DNA of 64,000 nt from contig NZ_FNAI01000006.1 in assembly GCF_900101875.1 (NCBI RefSeq), positions 62,001 through 126,000 on the forward strand. The letters are read 5' to 3'. A program made the translations under genes and the position numbers. The notes under the pieces were generated by a model. That model saw only the letters and a program-made list of their open reading frames with translations. It made no database searches and had not been told where the DNA came from. This document shows positions 53,980 through 62,887 of the stretch, piece after piece (position 1 is the first letter of the stretch; every line of letters starts with the position of its first letter). Source of the stretch: Mucilaginibacter pineti (GTDB taxonomy: Bacteria > Bacteroidota > Bacteroidia > Sphingobacteriales > Sphingobacteriaceae).

Positions 53980-56424
53980 TCAATCGTCGTCTTGTTCTTT
54001 TTTCTCTTCTAAAATTACAAAGGCGCTGCGTTTTGGAGCGGGCATAACAGAGTTTTCGCCTTTAACGTATTTCCAAATCACCTCGTTAAGGTCAATGTCG
54101 GGGGCTGCATCCTCCTTGGCAAAATTAAACAGGGCCGATCTTTTGCTGCTTTCGTTTACAGCTACGTTTCGTTTTTCCAGGTCGACGGTGGGTGCCTTGG
54201 CTACATATGGCCGGGTATCTGGTGTGCTGGTGAAGCACTCGTATAAAGGCATGGCTGCCGCATCATACTGGCTCATGGGCGGTAAACCCAATATAAGCTC
54301 GATGGTGCGCAACACGCCCGACGTGGAATACATACCGTGGACAACGGCGTTACGTTTTACATATGGCCCGGCAACAAAAACCGGGGAACGGTGCGCGTCG
54401 ATATGGTCGGGGCCATTTTGGGCATCATCTTCCAGTATAAACACTACGGATTCTTTCCAGATAGGGCTTTGCGACAGGTGCTCAATAAAGCGACCTATGG
54501 CCAGGTCGTTATCGCCAACGGCTGCAATGGGCGATATCGCACCTTTTTTTTGCCCGCTGGTATGGTCGTTTGAAATACGTACGCTATTAAACTTCGGCAC
54601 GGCATTTATAGCCAGCAGTGAATCAAAATCATGCGCCCAAACTTCTTCGCGCTTAAGATCTTTAACATTAAGATCAAACCCCGGCGATTGCACACAATAA
54701 TGCCCCTGCAGCGATTTAAGACTTGGCTTGCCCGGCGAGCCATCGGTAACAAACTCGCCATAGGTGCGGTAGCTTACACCCGCGCGTTTGCAGTAATCCC
54801 ATATAAAGCCATCGCGCGGATAAGCGGCCTTGCGGGTTCCCTCAAAATCATAATTACCACCACGACCGCCATAGCTTGTTGGCCATGTTTTCTCCACAAA
54901 ATCGGTAGCGTAGGCGGCGGTGCTCCAGTTATGGCCATCGGCACTTACCTCGGCATCTACATAAAAATCATCAAGCAGCACAAACTCGCTGGCAATGGCA
55001 TGGTGGTTTGGCGTAACCGTATTACCGAAGATACATAACGACGTATCGCCATTGCCCTGTGGCATATCACCCAGCACCTGGTCATAAGTGCGGTTCTCCT
55101 TAATAATATAAAACACATATTTAATGGGCGATTTTTCGCCCATGCGGCGCGGTATGGGGTTACCCGTTTCGCCGGCGGCGGTTTTTTCTGTTTTGCTGCT
55201 AAAAGGCGTGTTGGCATAAACCTGTTTGGTATAACCTTTAAGTTCGATATCCGTAGGTACATCAATAAATGATAGCGTGCCCTTAAACAAGCCGCCAATA
55301 TATTGCTCGCGGCTGTTGGTTGCCCCCTGTTTATACCCGCTGTTGTCAGTTTTTTTTACCGGCTGCGGCCCCCTGGGGTTTGCCATAGATGTAAAGCCTT
55401 TGCCATTGGCCACCAGTATTTTGTTGCCCAGTATTTTTATGTTGGTTGGATACCAGCCCACGGGTATAAACCCCTTACTGCGACTGTTGCCGGGTTTTGA
55501 TACATCAAAAACAGCAAGGCAATTGTTATCGGCGTTGGCAATGTACAGCGTTTTTTCATCGGCAGATAAAGCCAGCCCGTTGGTGGTGGAACCCGTAAGA
55601 TGGGTTGGATAAAGTACAGTAGATATATTTTCGACGATTTTATGGGTAGCAGTTTTTATTACCGAAACCGAATTGTCATTGGCGTTGGCTATAAACAGGT
55701 AGGTACCCTTTTTATTCAGCAGCAATTCGTTGGGGTGGCTGCTGGTTTTAATGGTAGCGAGGCTTTGCGCGGCAATATTGTAAATGCCCAGCTTATCGCC
55801 TCCCCAAAGAGAGATGTAAAGGGTATTTTCATCGGGCGATAGTGCGCAGCTATATGCCTCGGCAGGGAGTTTAACCTTCTTTAATATTTCGGCTTTGGCG
55901 GGGTCAATGATGTATAGTGTGCTGTCTTCTTTGGTAACGGTGTACAGGCGGGTATTTCTTTTGTTTAATACGATGCCTGTTGCGCAAACCTTATTTTGTG
56001 GCCATGACTTGGGTGCCAGTTTTATGGTATCGGGAGTGCCTAATTTATGATCGTTAATGCCATAAACCATTATCAGGTTATCGTTACCGCCAGATACGTA
56101 TAGTTTTTTTTCGTCGCGGCTAAATGCCAGTCCGTACCATGATTTTGGGATCACTTTTTCATCCAGCAGTTTCTCATTCTTTGGATCTATCAGTTGAATA
56201 GATTGCGTGCTTTGGCCGTTATTGGTAACTGCCAGCAACCTGCCCGATGCCGAAAGCTGGATATTCAGCGGCAGATCGCCAAGTGGTAATGACCTCCCCG
56301 CCGGACTAAGTTTCCAGCCGTTGGGCAGTAATACCTGGCCGGTTTGGGCAATTTTGCCCGGTGTTTGTGCAAATGCCTGAAACGTAAATGCTAATGCAAT
56401 TATACAAGTAATGAGTTTTTTCAT
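53980..56424 (-). CDS. Two-domain YncE-like beta-propeller / phosphoesterase
   Basis: An exported protein of 814 residues (signal MKKLITCIIALAFTFQAFAQ). The first half is a YncE/YVTN-type propeller with repeats such as GNDNLIMVYGINDHKLG and SPDENTLYISLWGGDKLGIY. The second half, from about 425, is a phosphoesterase of the phospholipase C/acid phosphatase group: YIIKENRTYDQVLGDMPQGN, EVSADGHNWSTAAYATDF, AQNGPDHIDAHRSPVFVAGP. Known bifunctional annotation applies; the substrate is unknown. It may be cotranscribed with crtZ. Confidence 0.9.
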   Translation of the reverse strand: MKKLITCIIALAFTFQAFAQTPGKIAQTGQVLLPNGWKLSPAGRSLPLGDLPLNIQLSASGRLLAVTNNGQSTQSIQLIDPKNEKLLDEKVIPKSWYGLAFSRDEKKLYVSGGNDNLIMVYGINDHKLGTPDTIKLAPKSWPQNKVCATGIVLNKRNTRLYTVTKEDSTLYIIDPAKAEILKKVKLPAEAYSCALSPDENTLYISLWGGDKLGIYNIAAQSLATIKTSSHPNELLLNKKGTYLFIANANDNSVSVIKTATHKIVENISTVLYPTHLTGSTTNGLALSADEKTLYIANADNNCLAVFDVSKPGNSRSKGFIPVGWYPTNIKILGNKILVANGKGFTSMANPRGPQPVKKTDNSGYKQGATNSREQYIGGLFKGTLSFIDVPTDIELKGYTKQVYANTPFSSKTEKTAAGETGNPIPRRMGEKSPIKYVFYIIKENRTYDQVLGDMPQGNGDTSLCIFGNTVTPNHHAIASEFVLLDDFYVDAEVSADGHNWSTAAYATDFVEKTWPTSYGGRGGNYDFEGTRKAAYPRDGFIWDYCKRAGVSYRTYGEFVTDGSPGKPSLKSLQGHYCVQSPGFDLNVKDLKREEVWAHDFDSLLAINAVPKFNSVRISNDHTSGQKKGAISPIAAVGDNDLAIGRFIEHLSQSPIWKESVVFILEDDAQNGPDHIDAHRSPVFVAGPYVKRNAVVHGMYSTSGVLRTIELILGLPPMSQYDAAAMPLYECFTSTPDTRPYVAKAPTVDLEKRNVAVNESSKRSALFNFAKEDAAPDIDLNEVIWKYVKGENSVMPAPKRSAFVILEEKKEQDDD

Positions 56425-56500
56425 GGCGAATGATAAAAATCAAATTTACAGAATGATTCTGTGCACAATTGGCAGTTAACAGAAACTTAATATACAGTAC

Positions 56501-56540
56501 AAAAAAAGAGCCGCCTGGTTTGCCAGGCGACTCTTTTTTT
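56501..56540. terminator. Bidirectional terminator
   Basis: AAAAAAAGAGCCGCCTGG faces CCAGGCGACTCTTTTTTT around TTTG with one mismatch. It ends the beta-galactosidase transcript on the minus strand. Confidence 0.88.
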
Positions 56541-56556
56541 GACTAATAAGCAGTGT

Positions 56557-58989
56557 TTATTTACTTGTTAAAACAATAGCTGCGCTTTGCAAGCCATCGG
56601 CGGTAGCGGTAAAGTTAATGCTGCCGGCTTTTTCTTTAGTTTGCACAATGGCCATTGCCAAACCGTGGAAAGCCTTACGGTATGGCACCTTAAATGAATC
56701 ATGGCTAACCGGGTCACCGTTATCTACCGAGGTAAGGACGGCCTGGCCATTAATTTTAAAGTTTACCAGGTTATCGGCATCGGGTACTACATTGCCATCT
56801 TTATCCAAAATTTTTACGGTGATAAAAGACAGGTCCTTGCCATCGGCCTTTAGCTGTTTACGATCGGCTATGAGTTCAATTTTTGCAGGTGCGCCGGCTG
56901 TATGGATCTCGCGGGTTAAAACCACTTTTCCGTTTTTGCGCGATACGGCTTTAAGTGTACCCGGCTCAAATTTCAAGCGCCACATTACATGCAGGTCGTC
57001 GCCGGTTTTCTTTTTAATGCCTATCGATTTACCGTTCAGGAAAAGTTCAACCTCATCGGCATTACTATAGTAGGCCCAAATGTCAACCATTTTGCCTGGC
57101 TCCCAGTTCCAGTGCGGAAAGATGTGCAGTACCGTTTTGGTGGTCCACTCGCTTTGGTACATGTAGTAAACATCTTTGGGAAAACCCGCCAGATCAACAA
57201 TACCAAAGTATGAACTGCGCGACGGCCAGCTGTATGGTGTTGGCTCGCCCAGGTAATCAAAGCCCGTCCAGATGAACATACCCGACAGGAAATCGTATTT
57301 TTTCATCACCTTCCATGTCATTTCGTGGGTAGATCCCCAAGGTGGTCTTACGTTATCAAAAGCCGATACATTGTTGCCTTCCCTTGTAAAAGGTTTATCG
57401 TAATTCTCTGGCCATATCCTTATACTGTCTGATGGCATTTCGTAATACCCGCGTGTTTCCAGGCCCGATGTAGTTTCCGTAGCGATGAATTTTTTGCCCG
57501 GGTAACGGTCATGGAACTTGGCGTAATCAAACTGGTGATAGTTATAACCTATTAAGTCGATAGCGCCGGATTGGATGATCTTGTTGCTTTTATCGGGACG
57601 GTCGTTAGCGGTAGTAAGCGGGCGGGTAGTATCCAGGCTGTGTACAATAGCGGCCAGTTCGGGCGCTATGCGTAAGGCGCTGCTATCAGCCTGTTGCGGT
57701 ATCTCGTTACCGATGCTCCAGATCATGATGCTGGGGTGATTACGGTCGCGCAGTATTTGGTCTTGCAGGTCGCGTTTATGCCATTCCTTAAAGTACAGGT
57801 GATAATCATACTGAACCTTTTGCCATTCCCAGCAGTCAAAGGCTTCGTCCATTACAATAAAGCCCATTTTGTCGCAAAGGTCAAGCAGTTCGGGAGCGGG
57901 TGGATTGTGCGAGGTACGGATACCATTGCAACCCATCGCCTTTAAAATTTGCAGCTGACGCTCCAGCGCACGAACATTTATTGCCGAACCCAATGAGCCC
58001 AGATCATGGTGGTTACAAACGCCCAATATCTTCATCTGTTTACCATTCAGGGTAAAACCTTTATCTGCATCGAAATTAAAATAACGGATGCCTAAGGGGG
58101 TGGTGTACTCGTCAATAATAGTTTTACCAGTTACAATCTGCGTTACTACCTTATATAGATAAGGGCTTTCCACCGACCATAGTTTTGGTGTTTTAACTGT
58201 GAAGTTAATGGCGGTTTCAAAGGCGGTATCGGCCATGTTTGTTTTTAATACCGCATATCCGCTGGTTGATACTACCTTACCGGCAGCATCATATATCATT
58301 GATTTTATAGTAAACGGTGAGGTATGCGCACCATTGTTCTTCACTTTAACTTTTAACGCTACCGTGGCCGAAGCCGTGCTTACCTTTGGTGTAGTTACAA
58401 AAGTACCCCAATGGTCAATAGCTACTTTATTTGTGGTAACCAGCCACACATTGCGGTAAATACCCGAGCCCGAGTACCAGCGCGAGTTTGGCTGTACCGA
58501 GTTATCAACCTTAACAGCTATCACGTTTTTACCGCCAAAGTTTAGGTAAGGTGTAAGTTCATACCTGAAAGATATGTAGCCGTTAGGGCGGAAACCTAAA
58601 TGGTGCCCGTTAACCCAAACGTCGCTTTTTTGATAAACGCCATCGAAATCAATATAAACAGCTTTGCCCTTTGATGCTGCGGGTACGGTGAAGGTTTTGC
58701 GGTACCAGCCTATGCCGCCCGGCAATGCGCCGCCTTCTGGTGTGGCGGGATTTTCTTTCTTAAACTCGCCTTCTATGCTCCAGTCGTGCGGCAGGTTTAG
58801 CGTACGCCATTGGGTATCATTAAGGTCGCTTTTTTCGCCGTTATCAACAGCACCTAAATTAAAACGCCAGCCATTATCAAAATTAATTACCTGCCTTCCC
58901 TGCTGAGCAAAGCTTGTTGAATAAAAAAATAAGGCAACCAGCAGCAAGCCGGATAATTTACCCGCCTTTGCAATTAATTTTAATGGCAT
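56557..58989 (-). CDS. Glycoside hydrolase family 2 beta-galactosidase
   Basis: Exported glycosidase (signal ending FYSTSFAQ), 810 residues. Order: GH2 sugar-binding domain (DWSIEGEFKKENPATPEGGA, then FDGVYQKSDVWVNGHHLGF), immunoglobulin-like domain, and the TIM barrel with GIRTSHNPPAPELLDLCDKM, MDEAFDCWEWQK, IMIWSIGNEIPQQ (acid/base Glu) and KKFIATETTSG (nucleophile Glu). Then comes a C-terminal DUF4982 and Big-like domain. It probably removes galactose or glucuronate-type residues from glycans; exact specificity is not readable. No Sus pair is adjacent. Confidence 0.94.
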   Translation of the reverse strand: MPLKLIAKAGKLSGLLLVALFFYSTSFAQQGRQVINFDNGWRFNLGAVDNGEKSDLNDTQWRTLNLPHDWSIEGEFKKENPATPEGGALPGGIGWYRKTFTVPAASKGKAVYIDFDGVYQKSDVWVNGHHLGFRPNGYISFRYELTPYLNFGGKNVIAVKVDNSVQPNSRWYSGSGIYRNVWLVTTNKVAIDHWGTFVTTPKVSTASATVALKVKVKNNGAHTSPFTIKSMIYDAAGKVVSTSGYAVLKTNMADTAFETAINFTVKTPKLWSVESPYLYKVVTQIVTGKTIIDEYTTPLGIRYFNFDADKGFTLNGKQMKILGVCNHHDLGSLGSAINVRALERQLQILKAMGCNGIRTSHNPPAPELLDLCDKMGFIVMDEAFDCWEWQKVQYDYHLYFKEWHKRDLQDQILRDRNHPSIMIWSIGNEIPQQADSSALRIAPELAAIVHSLDTTRPLTTANDRPDKSNKIIQSGAIDLIGYNYHQFDYAKFHDRYPGKKFIATETTSGLETRGYYEMPSDSIRIWPENYDKPFTREGNNVSAFDNVRPPWGSTHEMTWKVMKKYDFLSGMFIWTGFDYLGEPTPYSWPSRSSYFGIVDLAGFPKDVYYMYQSEWTTKTVLHIFPHWNWEPGKMVDIWAYYSNADEVELFLNGKSIGIKKKTGDDLHVMWRLKFEPGTLKAVSRKNGKVVLTREIHTAGAPAKIELIADRKQLKADGKDLSFITVKILDKDGNVVPDADNLVNFKINGQAVLTSVDNGDPVSHDSFKVPYRKAFHGLAMAIVQTKEKAGSINFTATADGLQSAAIVLTSK

Positions 58990-59082
58990 AAAATTGTCGT
59001 TTTAATATTAAGTGTTATTACGACACTAAATTATAAAAAAATGTGAGAAGTGGAATGTTATTTAATTTTTGAAGAGCGGACT

Positions 59083-59230
59083 GTCTGAACCGGGATTTTG
59101 GGATTAGTTGGATTTTTAGGATTTGATTTGCAAGTAAATTGTCTGAACAAGAATTAGATAGATTAGTTAGATTTTTAAGATTTGATTCGTGTAAAAAAAT
59201 CCAACCAATCCCTTTAATCCCGGTTCAGAC
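59083..59230. repeat. Inverted repeat with internal direct copy (GTCTGAACCGGGATT)
   Basis: GTCTGAACCGGGATTTTGGG, then ATTAGTTGGATTTTT, faces its complement ending AATCCCGGTTCAGAC. In the loop a second forward copy (TGTCTGAACAAGAATTAGAT, then TTAGTTAGATTTTT) repeats the left arm, so it is a partial duplication in direct orientation. Confidence 0.85.
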
Positions 59231-59241
59231 AAACAAAAACA

Positions 59242-59634
59242 CTACACCGTTGGCTGCGCCGTAAAAATGCTCTTGTAATATTTAAAGTAAGCTATCCCTA
59301 AAAACAGGTTTAAAATAATCACCGCCGCACCTACCGGTATCCCTGCTGGCGCCAGCATAGTATGGAACAGGAAAATATTAAGCGATATAGGGAACAGTGC
59401 CAATATAAACAACGCAGTATAACGGTTTATAAGCAAAAACAAGCCGCTTACAATTTCAATAACTTTCATGTACTGGAAAAAGTAACCAGATCCGTAAAGA
59501 CCACCACTAAAAGCTGTAGCCTGGGGACTCATGGCTGGCTGCGCCATAGGAATAAAATGGAAAAAGAAATTAAAACCAAACACCACGAAAATAAGACCCA
59601 GTAGTACCCGGGCAATTAATACTGCGATTTTCAT
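59242..59634 (-). CDS. DoxX-like membrane protein
   Basis: A 130-residue protein with four hydrophobic segments: VLIARVLLGLIFVVFGFNFF, VIEIVSGLFLLI, ALFILALFPISLNIFLFH and GAAVIILNLFLGIAYF. The pattern and length fit the DoxX-like family, often of unknown role. The gene lies next to a repeat and ahead of two small-protein genes. Confidence 0.85.
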   Translation of the reverse strand: MKIAVLIARVLLGLIFVVFGFNFFFHFIPMAQPAMSPQATAFSGGLYGSGYFFQYMKVIEIVSGLFLLINRYTALFILALFPISLNIFLFHTMLAPAGIPVGAAVIILNLFLGIAYFKYYKSIFTAQPTV

Positions 59635-59730
59635 AATTTAACGATTAATGTAAGTTTAAACACTAAATTAACTATTTGATTTGTATAATCAAAGAGCAAC
59701 AGCAGTACTAAATTACTTTGTACAAAGCGA

Positions 59731-60105
59731 TTATAAACTGGCCGATCTGCGCTCAGGATCGGTATTGTCGGCTGTAGTTGGTAAGTTGCCTGCCAGATAA
59801 GCTGCAAGCGCGGTTATATAGCTGCTGAAAGGTACATCTATCAGTTTTTTCATATCGAGGGTAAACAGGGTGGCGTACACGGTGTGGTTATCAATATATA
59901 CGCTGAACACGGCTTTTATCGAAATGCTGTTCTTACCTTCAAATTCAACTATACCGGTTTGATATTCGTTTTCGGGTTTTATAAAAATGGCCTGGTAGGT
60001 ATCAAAAGTGTAAACTTTACTTACTAACTCTTCTAAGGCAGTATTCTTCGCGTCTGATAATTCGGGGTTTGCCTCAGTGGTTAAGGCTTTAAAAAAGTTG
60101 GGCAT
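59731..60105 (-). CDS. Small protein, paralogue of the next gene
   Basis: A 124-residue product. The middle reads IVEFEGKNSISIKAVFSVYI, then DNHTVYATLFTLDMKKLID. It aligns with the protein at 60247-60558 (shared G-x-VEF, KN, F-x-VYIDN, VYA-x-L and KLID-x-P). No signal or known domain. The pair is probably a duplicated gene; function unknown. Confidence 0.75.
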   Translation of the reverse strand: MPNFFKALTTEANPELSDAKNTALEELVSKVYTFDTYQAIFIKPENEYQTGIVEFEGKNSISIKAVFSVYIDNHTVYATLFTLDMKKLIDVPFSSYITALAAYLAGNLPTTADNTDPERRSASL

Positions 60106-60246
60106 CGGCGGGGAAATTAAAGGAATGGGGGGACTTAACTTTTAATTTAATTTTAACTATTAGATAATAATCTACTCGTTTTCAATACTTTAACAAGTGT
60201 TTTTAGTATTTGTTTCAATAATTGGTGTGTAAACAGCTTATTTAGG

Positions 60247-60558
60247 TTACTTTTTTGCCAACGTTAAAATCTTTAACATATTCAAAAACTCGGGGTAAGG
60301 TTTATCTATCAGCTTAACCATATTGGTTGAATACAATGCTGCATATACTTCTTCATTATCTATATAAACCTGGAACGTTCCTTTTACCATTTTGCCGTTT
60401 TTGCGGTTGAATTCAACGGTACCTATATAATGCTCATCGTTGGTGAAATAAAATATAACCGTGTAATTGCCCAATAAAAAAGGGGCGGCGGTTAATTCTA
60501 AAATAGCGCTCTCTTTTTTTTGATTTATTGCTGATGCTGTTTCATTGAGTAGGTGCAT
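60247..60558 (-). CDS. Small protein with an unusual strong Shine-Dalgarno, paralogue of the neighbour
   Basis: A 103-residue product, MHLLNETASAINQKKESAIL, then TVEFNRKNGKMVKGTFQVYI, then DNEEVYAALYSTNMVKLIDK. Related in sequence to the 59731-60105 protein. The start is fixed by a TAAGGAGGTA site 5 bases upstream (60564-60573), a feature rare in this phylum. The 270-base region upstream (60559-60827) is AT-rich and otherwise empty. Confidence 0.78.
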   Translation of the reverse strand: MHLLNETASAINQKKESAILELTAAPFLLGNYTVIFYFTNDEHYIGTVEFNRKNGKMVKGTFQVYIDNEEVYAALYSTNMVKLIDKPYPEFLNMLKILTLAKK

Positions 60559-60563
60559 AGGTA

Positions 60564-60573
60564 TACCTCCTTA
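60564..60573 (-). promoter_or_regulatory. Strong Shine-Dalgarno site
   Basis: On the minus strand TAAGGAGGTA lies 5 bases before the ATG of the 60247-60558 gene, a near-perfect complement to the 16S rRNA 3' end. I saw no site of similar quality at the starts of the other genes in this window. Confidence 0.8.
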
Positions 60574-60827
60574 TTTTAGTGATTGAAAATTTAGGTAATC
60601 AGGTGTTATTAAATATGATACGCAGCAACGGCATATAAAGTTTTTCAATACATAAAATAAATATACATTTTCATATATTATTAATTATTGCTTAACAATC
60701 AGGCACTTATAAGCAATTTCAGACATGGTAAAACCCGCCTCAATAATTATATTGAAGTAATATTTATAGTTATCCGGAAGCTAAAGCCGGGGAAGGTGCA
60801 CCAGTGTTCGGAAAAATAAAAAGGTTG

Positions 60828-61682
60828 TTACTTCTGATAGGCTGTTTTAGGATAGATCAGCTTAAAGGCATTATAAACCGATTGATGAAGCATGGTAGAA
60901 TGGATCTCGGCCGGTAAATAATCATAAAACACGGTCGTTTCTGGTCCGCCATATTTTTTTAGTACATCGCGCAATGCTGTCGCGTCGTCGTACATTATTT
61001 TATCTTCCTTTTTATTACAGGCACCAATGTATACGTTTACTTTGGTTTTGTTTTTTACGCCCAGCAATGCGGGGGCATCTTTTAAAAGCAACTCATTTCC
61101 CCACCATAAACTGGGGCTCATAATAATATAGGTATCAAAAAGCTCGCGGTGCTTAAGCAAGATCTCTGTAGTCAGTAACCCGGCAAACGATTCGCCGATA
61201 ACGGTTTTATAATTATTGGCTTTGTAGTTTTTGCTGATGTAAGGCTGTAATTCCGTGGCGATAAATTTGATGTAAGCTGCCGATCCGCCGTAGGTTGTAT
61301 AATATTCTTTCTTGAATCCCACTCTTTTCAAAAAGTCGAGGTTATCAACGGCAAATGAACAATCTCTTTTGCGGTCTACATTTTCGATGCCTACAACAAT
61401 TGATTTAGGGAAACGGTTTATCCAGGGCTGCGTATTAAATTGAACTATACCCGTTATGTGAAGAAAATCTTCCTGCATACCGCCGTCAATAATATAAATA
61501 ACGGGGTACTGCGTAGTATCGTTTTTACTGTACTCATCTGGCAGGTAAATATTTATTCTCCGCTGCTCATTTAAAACTTTCGACAGGATCTCCACACTTT
61601 GCCCAATTACAATTGGATTCGCAGTTTGCGCAAACGTAAATGCATTTATAAATAACAATAAAATGGTGATGCTCCTTTTCAT
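60828..61682 (-). CDS. Exported esterase (putative esterase/IroE-like)
   Basis: A 284-residue alpha/beta-hydrolase with signal MKRSITILLLFINAFTFAQT. The pattern IYLPDEYSKNDTTQYPVIYI, then TVIGESFAGLLTTE (nucleophile Ser), then AEIHSTMLHQSVY (His), fits the PF00756 esterase group, which includes siderophore esterases. Substrate unknown. Confidence 0.88.
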   Translation of the reverse strand: MKRSITILLLFINAFTFAQTANPIVIGQSVEILSKVLNEQRRINIYLPDEYSKNDTTQYPVIYIIDGGMQEDFLHITGIVQFNTQPWINRFPKSIVVGIENVDRKRDCSFAVDNLDFLKRVGFKKEYYTTYGGSAAYIKFIATELQPYISKNYKANNYKTVIGESFAGLLTTEILLKHRELFDTYIIMSPSLWWGNELLLKDAPALLGVKNKTKVNVYIGACNKKEDKIMYDDATALRDVLKKYGGPETTVFYDYLPAEIHSTMLHQSVYNAFKLIYPKTAYQK

Positions 61683-61842
61683 AGTAATTAATTCATCGTA
61701 TCATGGAAAAATCTGCCAACAACCTAAAGTATGGTAAAATTGGAGAAAATAATCATAATCCCCATCCATCTCCGCTGCACATTTGTTATCCAGCCAAAAC
61801 TGAATAAATTTGCCAAAGAGTTTTACGGCTAAATAAATTGTT

Positions 61843-62634
61843 ATGAAAAAGAGTTTTGTATACCTGTTACCTGTTTTAATGCTCATAAGCACCCGCGCAA
61901 TGGCCCAGGACCCATCTGTTACCAATAGCGGTAAGGCATGGGCATCTTTATGGCAGCAAAGGGCAGCCGAGTACAAGGCACTTTGTTTCCAGGCCTATAA
62001 TATAGCTAAGTTACGGGTTGACGAAGCCGTAAAAAAGCATCCAAAAAAGCCATGGGCAATAGTGACAGATATTGACGAAACCCTGCTGGATAATAGTCCG
62101 TACGATGCCAAACGCGCCATGCAGAACCTTGATTACACAGATGAAACGTGGAAAGAATGGACCGACAAGGCCATAGCCGATACCGTACCCGGCGCACCTG
62201 CTTTTTTCAAATACGCGGCGTCAAAAGGGGTAACCATTTTTTACATTACCAACCGTAATGAAAACGAGCGGGCCTCGACGATTAAAAACCTGCAGCTGTA
62301 TGGTTTACCCAATGCAGATAATGCGCATCTGCAGTTAAAAACTACCGCATCAAGTAAGGAAACCCGCCGCCTGGAAGTGCTTAAAACGCACCAGATACTG
62401 CTGCTTTGCGGCGATAACCTGCCCGATTTTGATCTGCTGTATGATAACCATCCATCCGAAGAAAATCGCGCTGCAGTTACACAACGACTTAAAAATGAGT
62501 TTGGAAACAGATTTATCGTACTCCCAAACCCTTCATATGGCGATTTTGAAGGTGCCTTATTTGAATTTAATTATAAGCTCACCAACGCCCAAAAAGATTC
62601 GGTTATCCGTGCCAAAATAAAAACGGATAAGTAA
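61843..62634 (+). CDS. HAD-superfamily acid phosphatase (5'-nucleotidase e(P4) family)
   Basis: Secreted phosphatase, 263 residues, with signal MKKSFVYLLPVLMLISTRAM (cleavage after AQ, without lipobox). The catalytic motif is AIVTDIDETLLDNSPYDA at about 72. TIFYITNRNENERASTIKN and LLLCGDNLPDFDLLYDN follow. The fold acts on nucleotides or small phosphomonoesters; relatives dephosphorylate NMN. The 3' neighbour is unrelated in role. Confidence 0.9.
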   Translation: MKKSFVYLLPVLMLISTRAMAQDPSVTNSGKAWASLWQQRAAEYKALCFQAYNIAKLRVDEAVKKHPKKPWAIVTDIDETLLDNSPYDAKRAMQNLDYTDETWKEWTDKAIADTVPGAPAFFKYAASKGVTIFYITNRNENERASTIKNLQLYGLPNADNAHLQLKTTASSKETRRLEVLKTHQILLLCGDNLPDFDLLYDNHPSEENRAAVTQRLKNEFGNRFIVLPNPSYGDFEGALFEFNYKLTNAQKDSVIRAKIKTDK

Positions 62635-62710
62635 ATTTCCACTCAGTTTATTTGGCATTTTACGATGACGGTATTTGGTTTTTAATACGGATAGCCTATA
62701 TTTAGCATTT

Positions 62711-62839
62711 ATGCCTGCAAAAAATTTGCCCCATAAAATTTGTCCGGTTTGCCAAAAGCCATTTAGTTGGCGTAAAAAATGGGAAAAATGTTGGGTCGAT
62801 GTCAAATATTGCAGCGAAAGGTGCAGGAGAAGTAAATAA
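62711..62839 (+). CDS. DUF2256-family zinc-ribbon microprotein
   Basis: A 42-codon frame: [20 protein letters not shown], then [20 protein letters not shown]. Two Cys pairs (C-x-x-C and C-x-x-x-C) and the KPFxWRKKW segment match DUF2256, a small family seen beside photolyase or cryptochrome genes. It lies 48 bases before the DASH cryptochrome on the same strand, and the two are probably cotranscribed. Function is unknown; zinc binding is expected. Confidence 0.85.
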   Translation: MPAKNLPHKICPVCQKPFSWRKKWEKCWVDVKYCSERCRRSK

Positions 62840-62887
62840 ATTGCAAATTTGCATTCTGCATAAATACAGTTAACTCCCTGTTTAACT

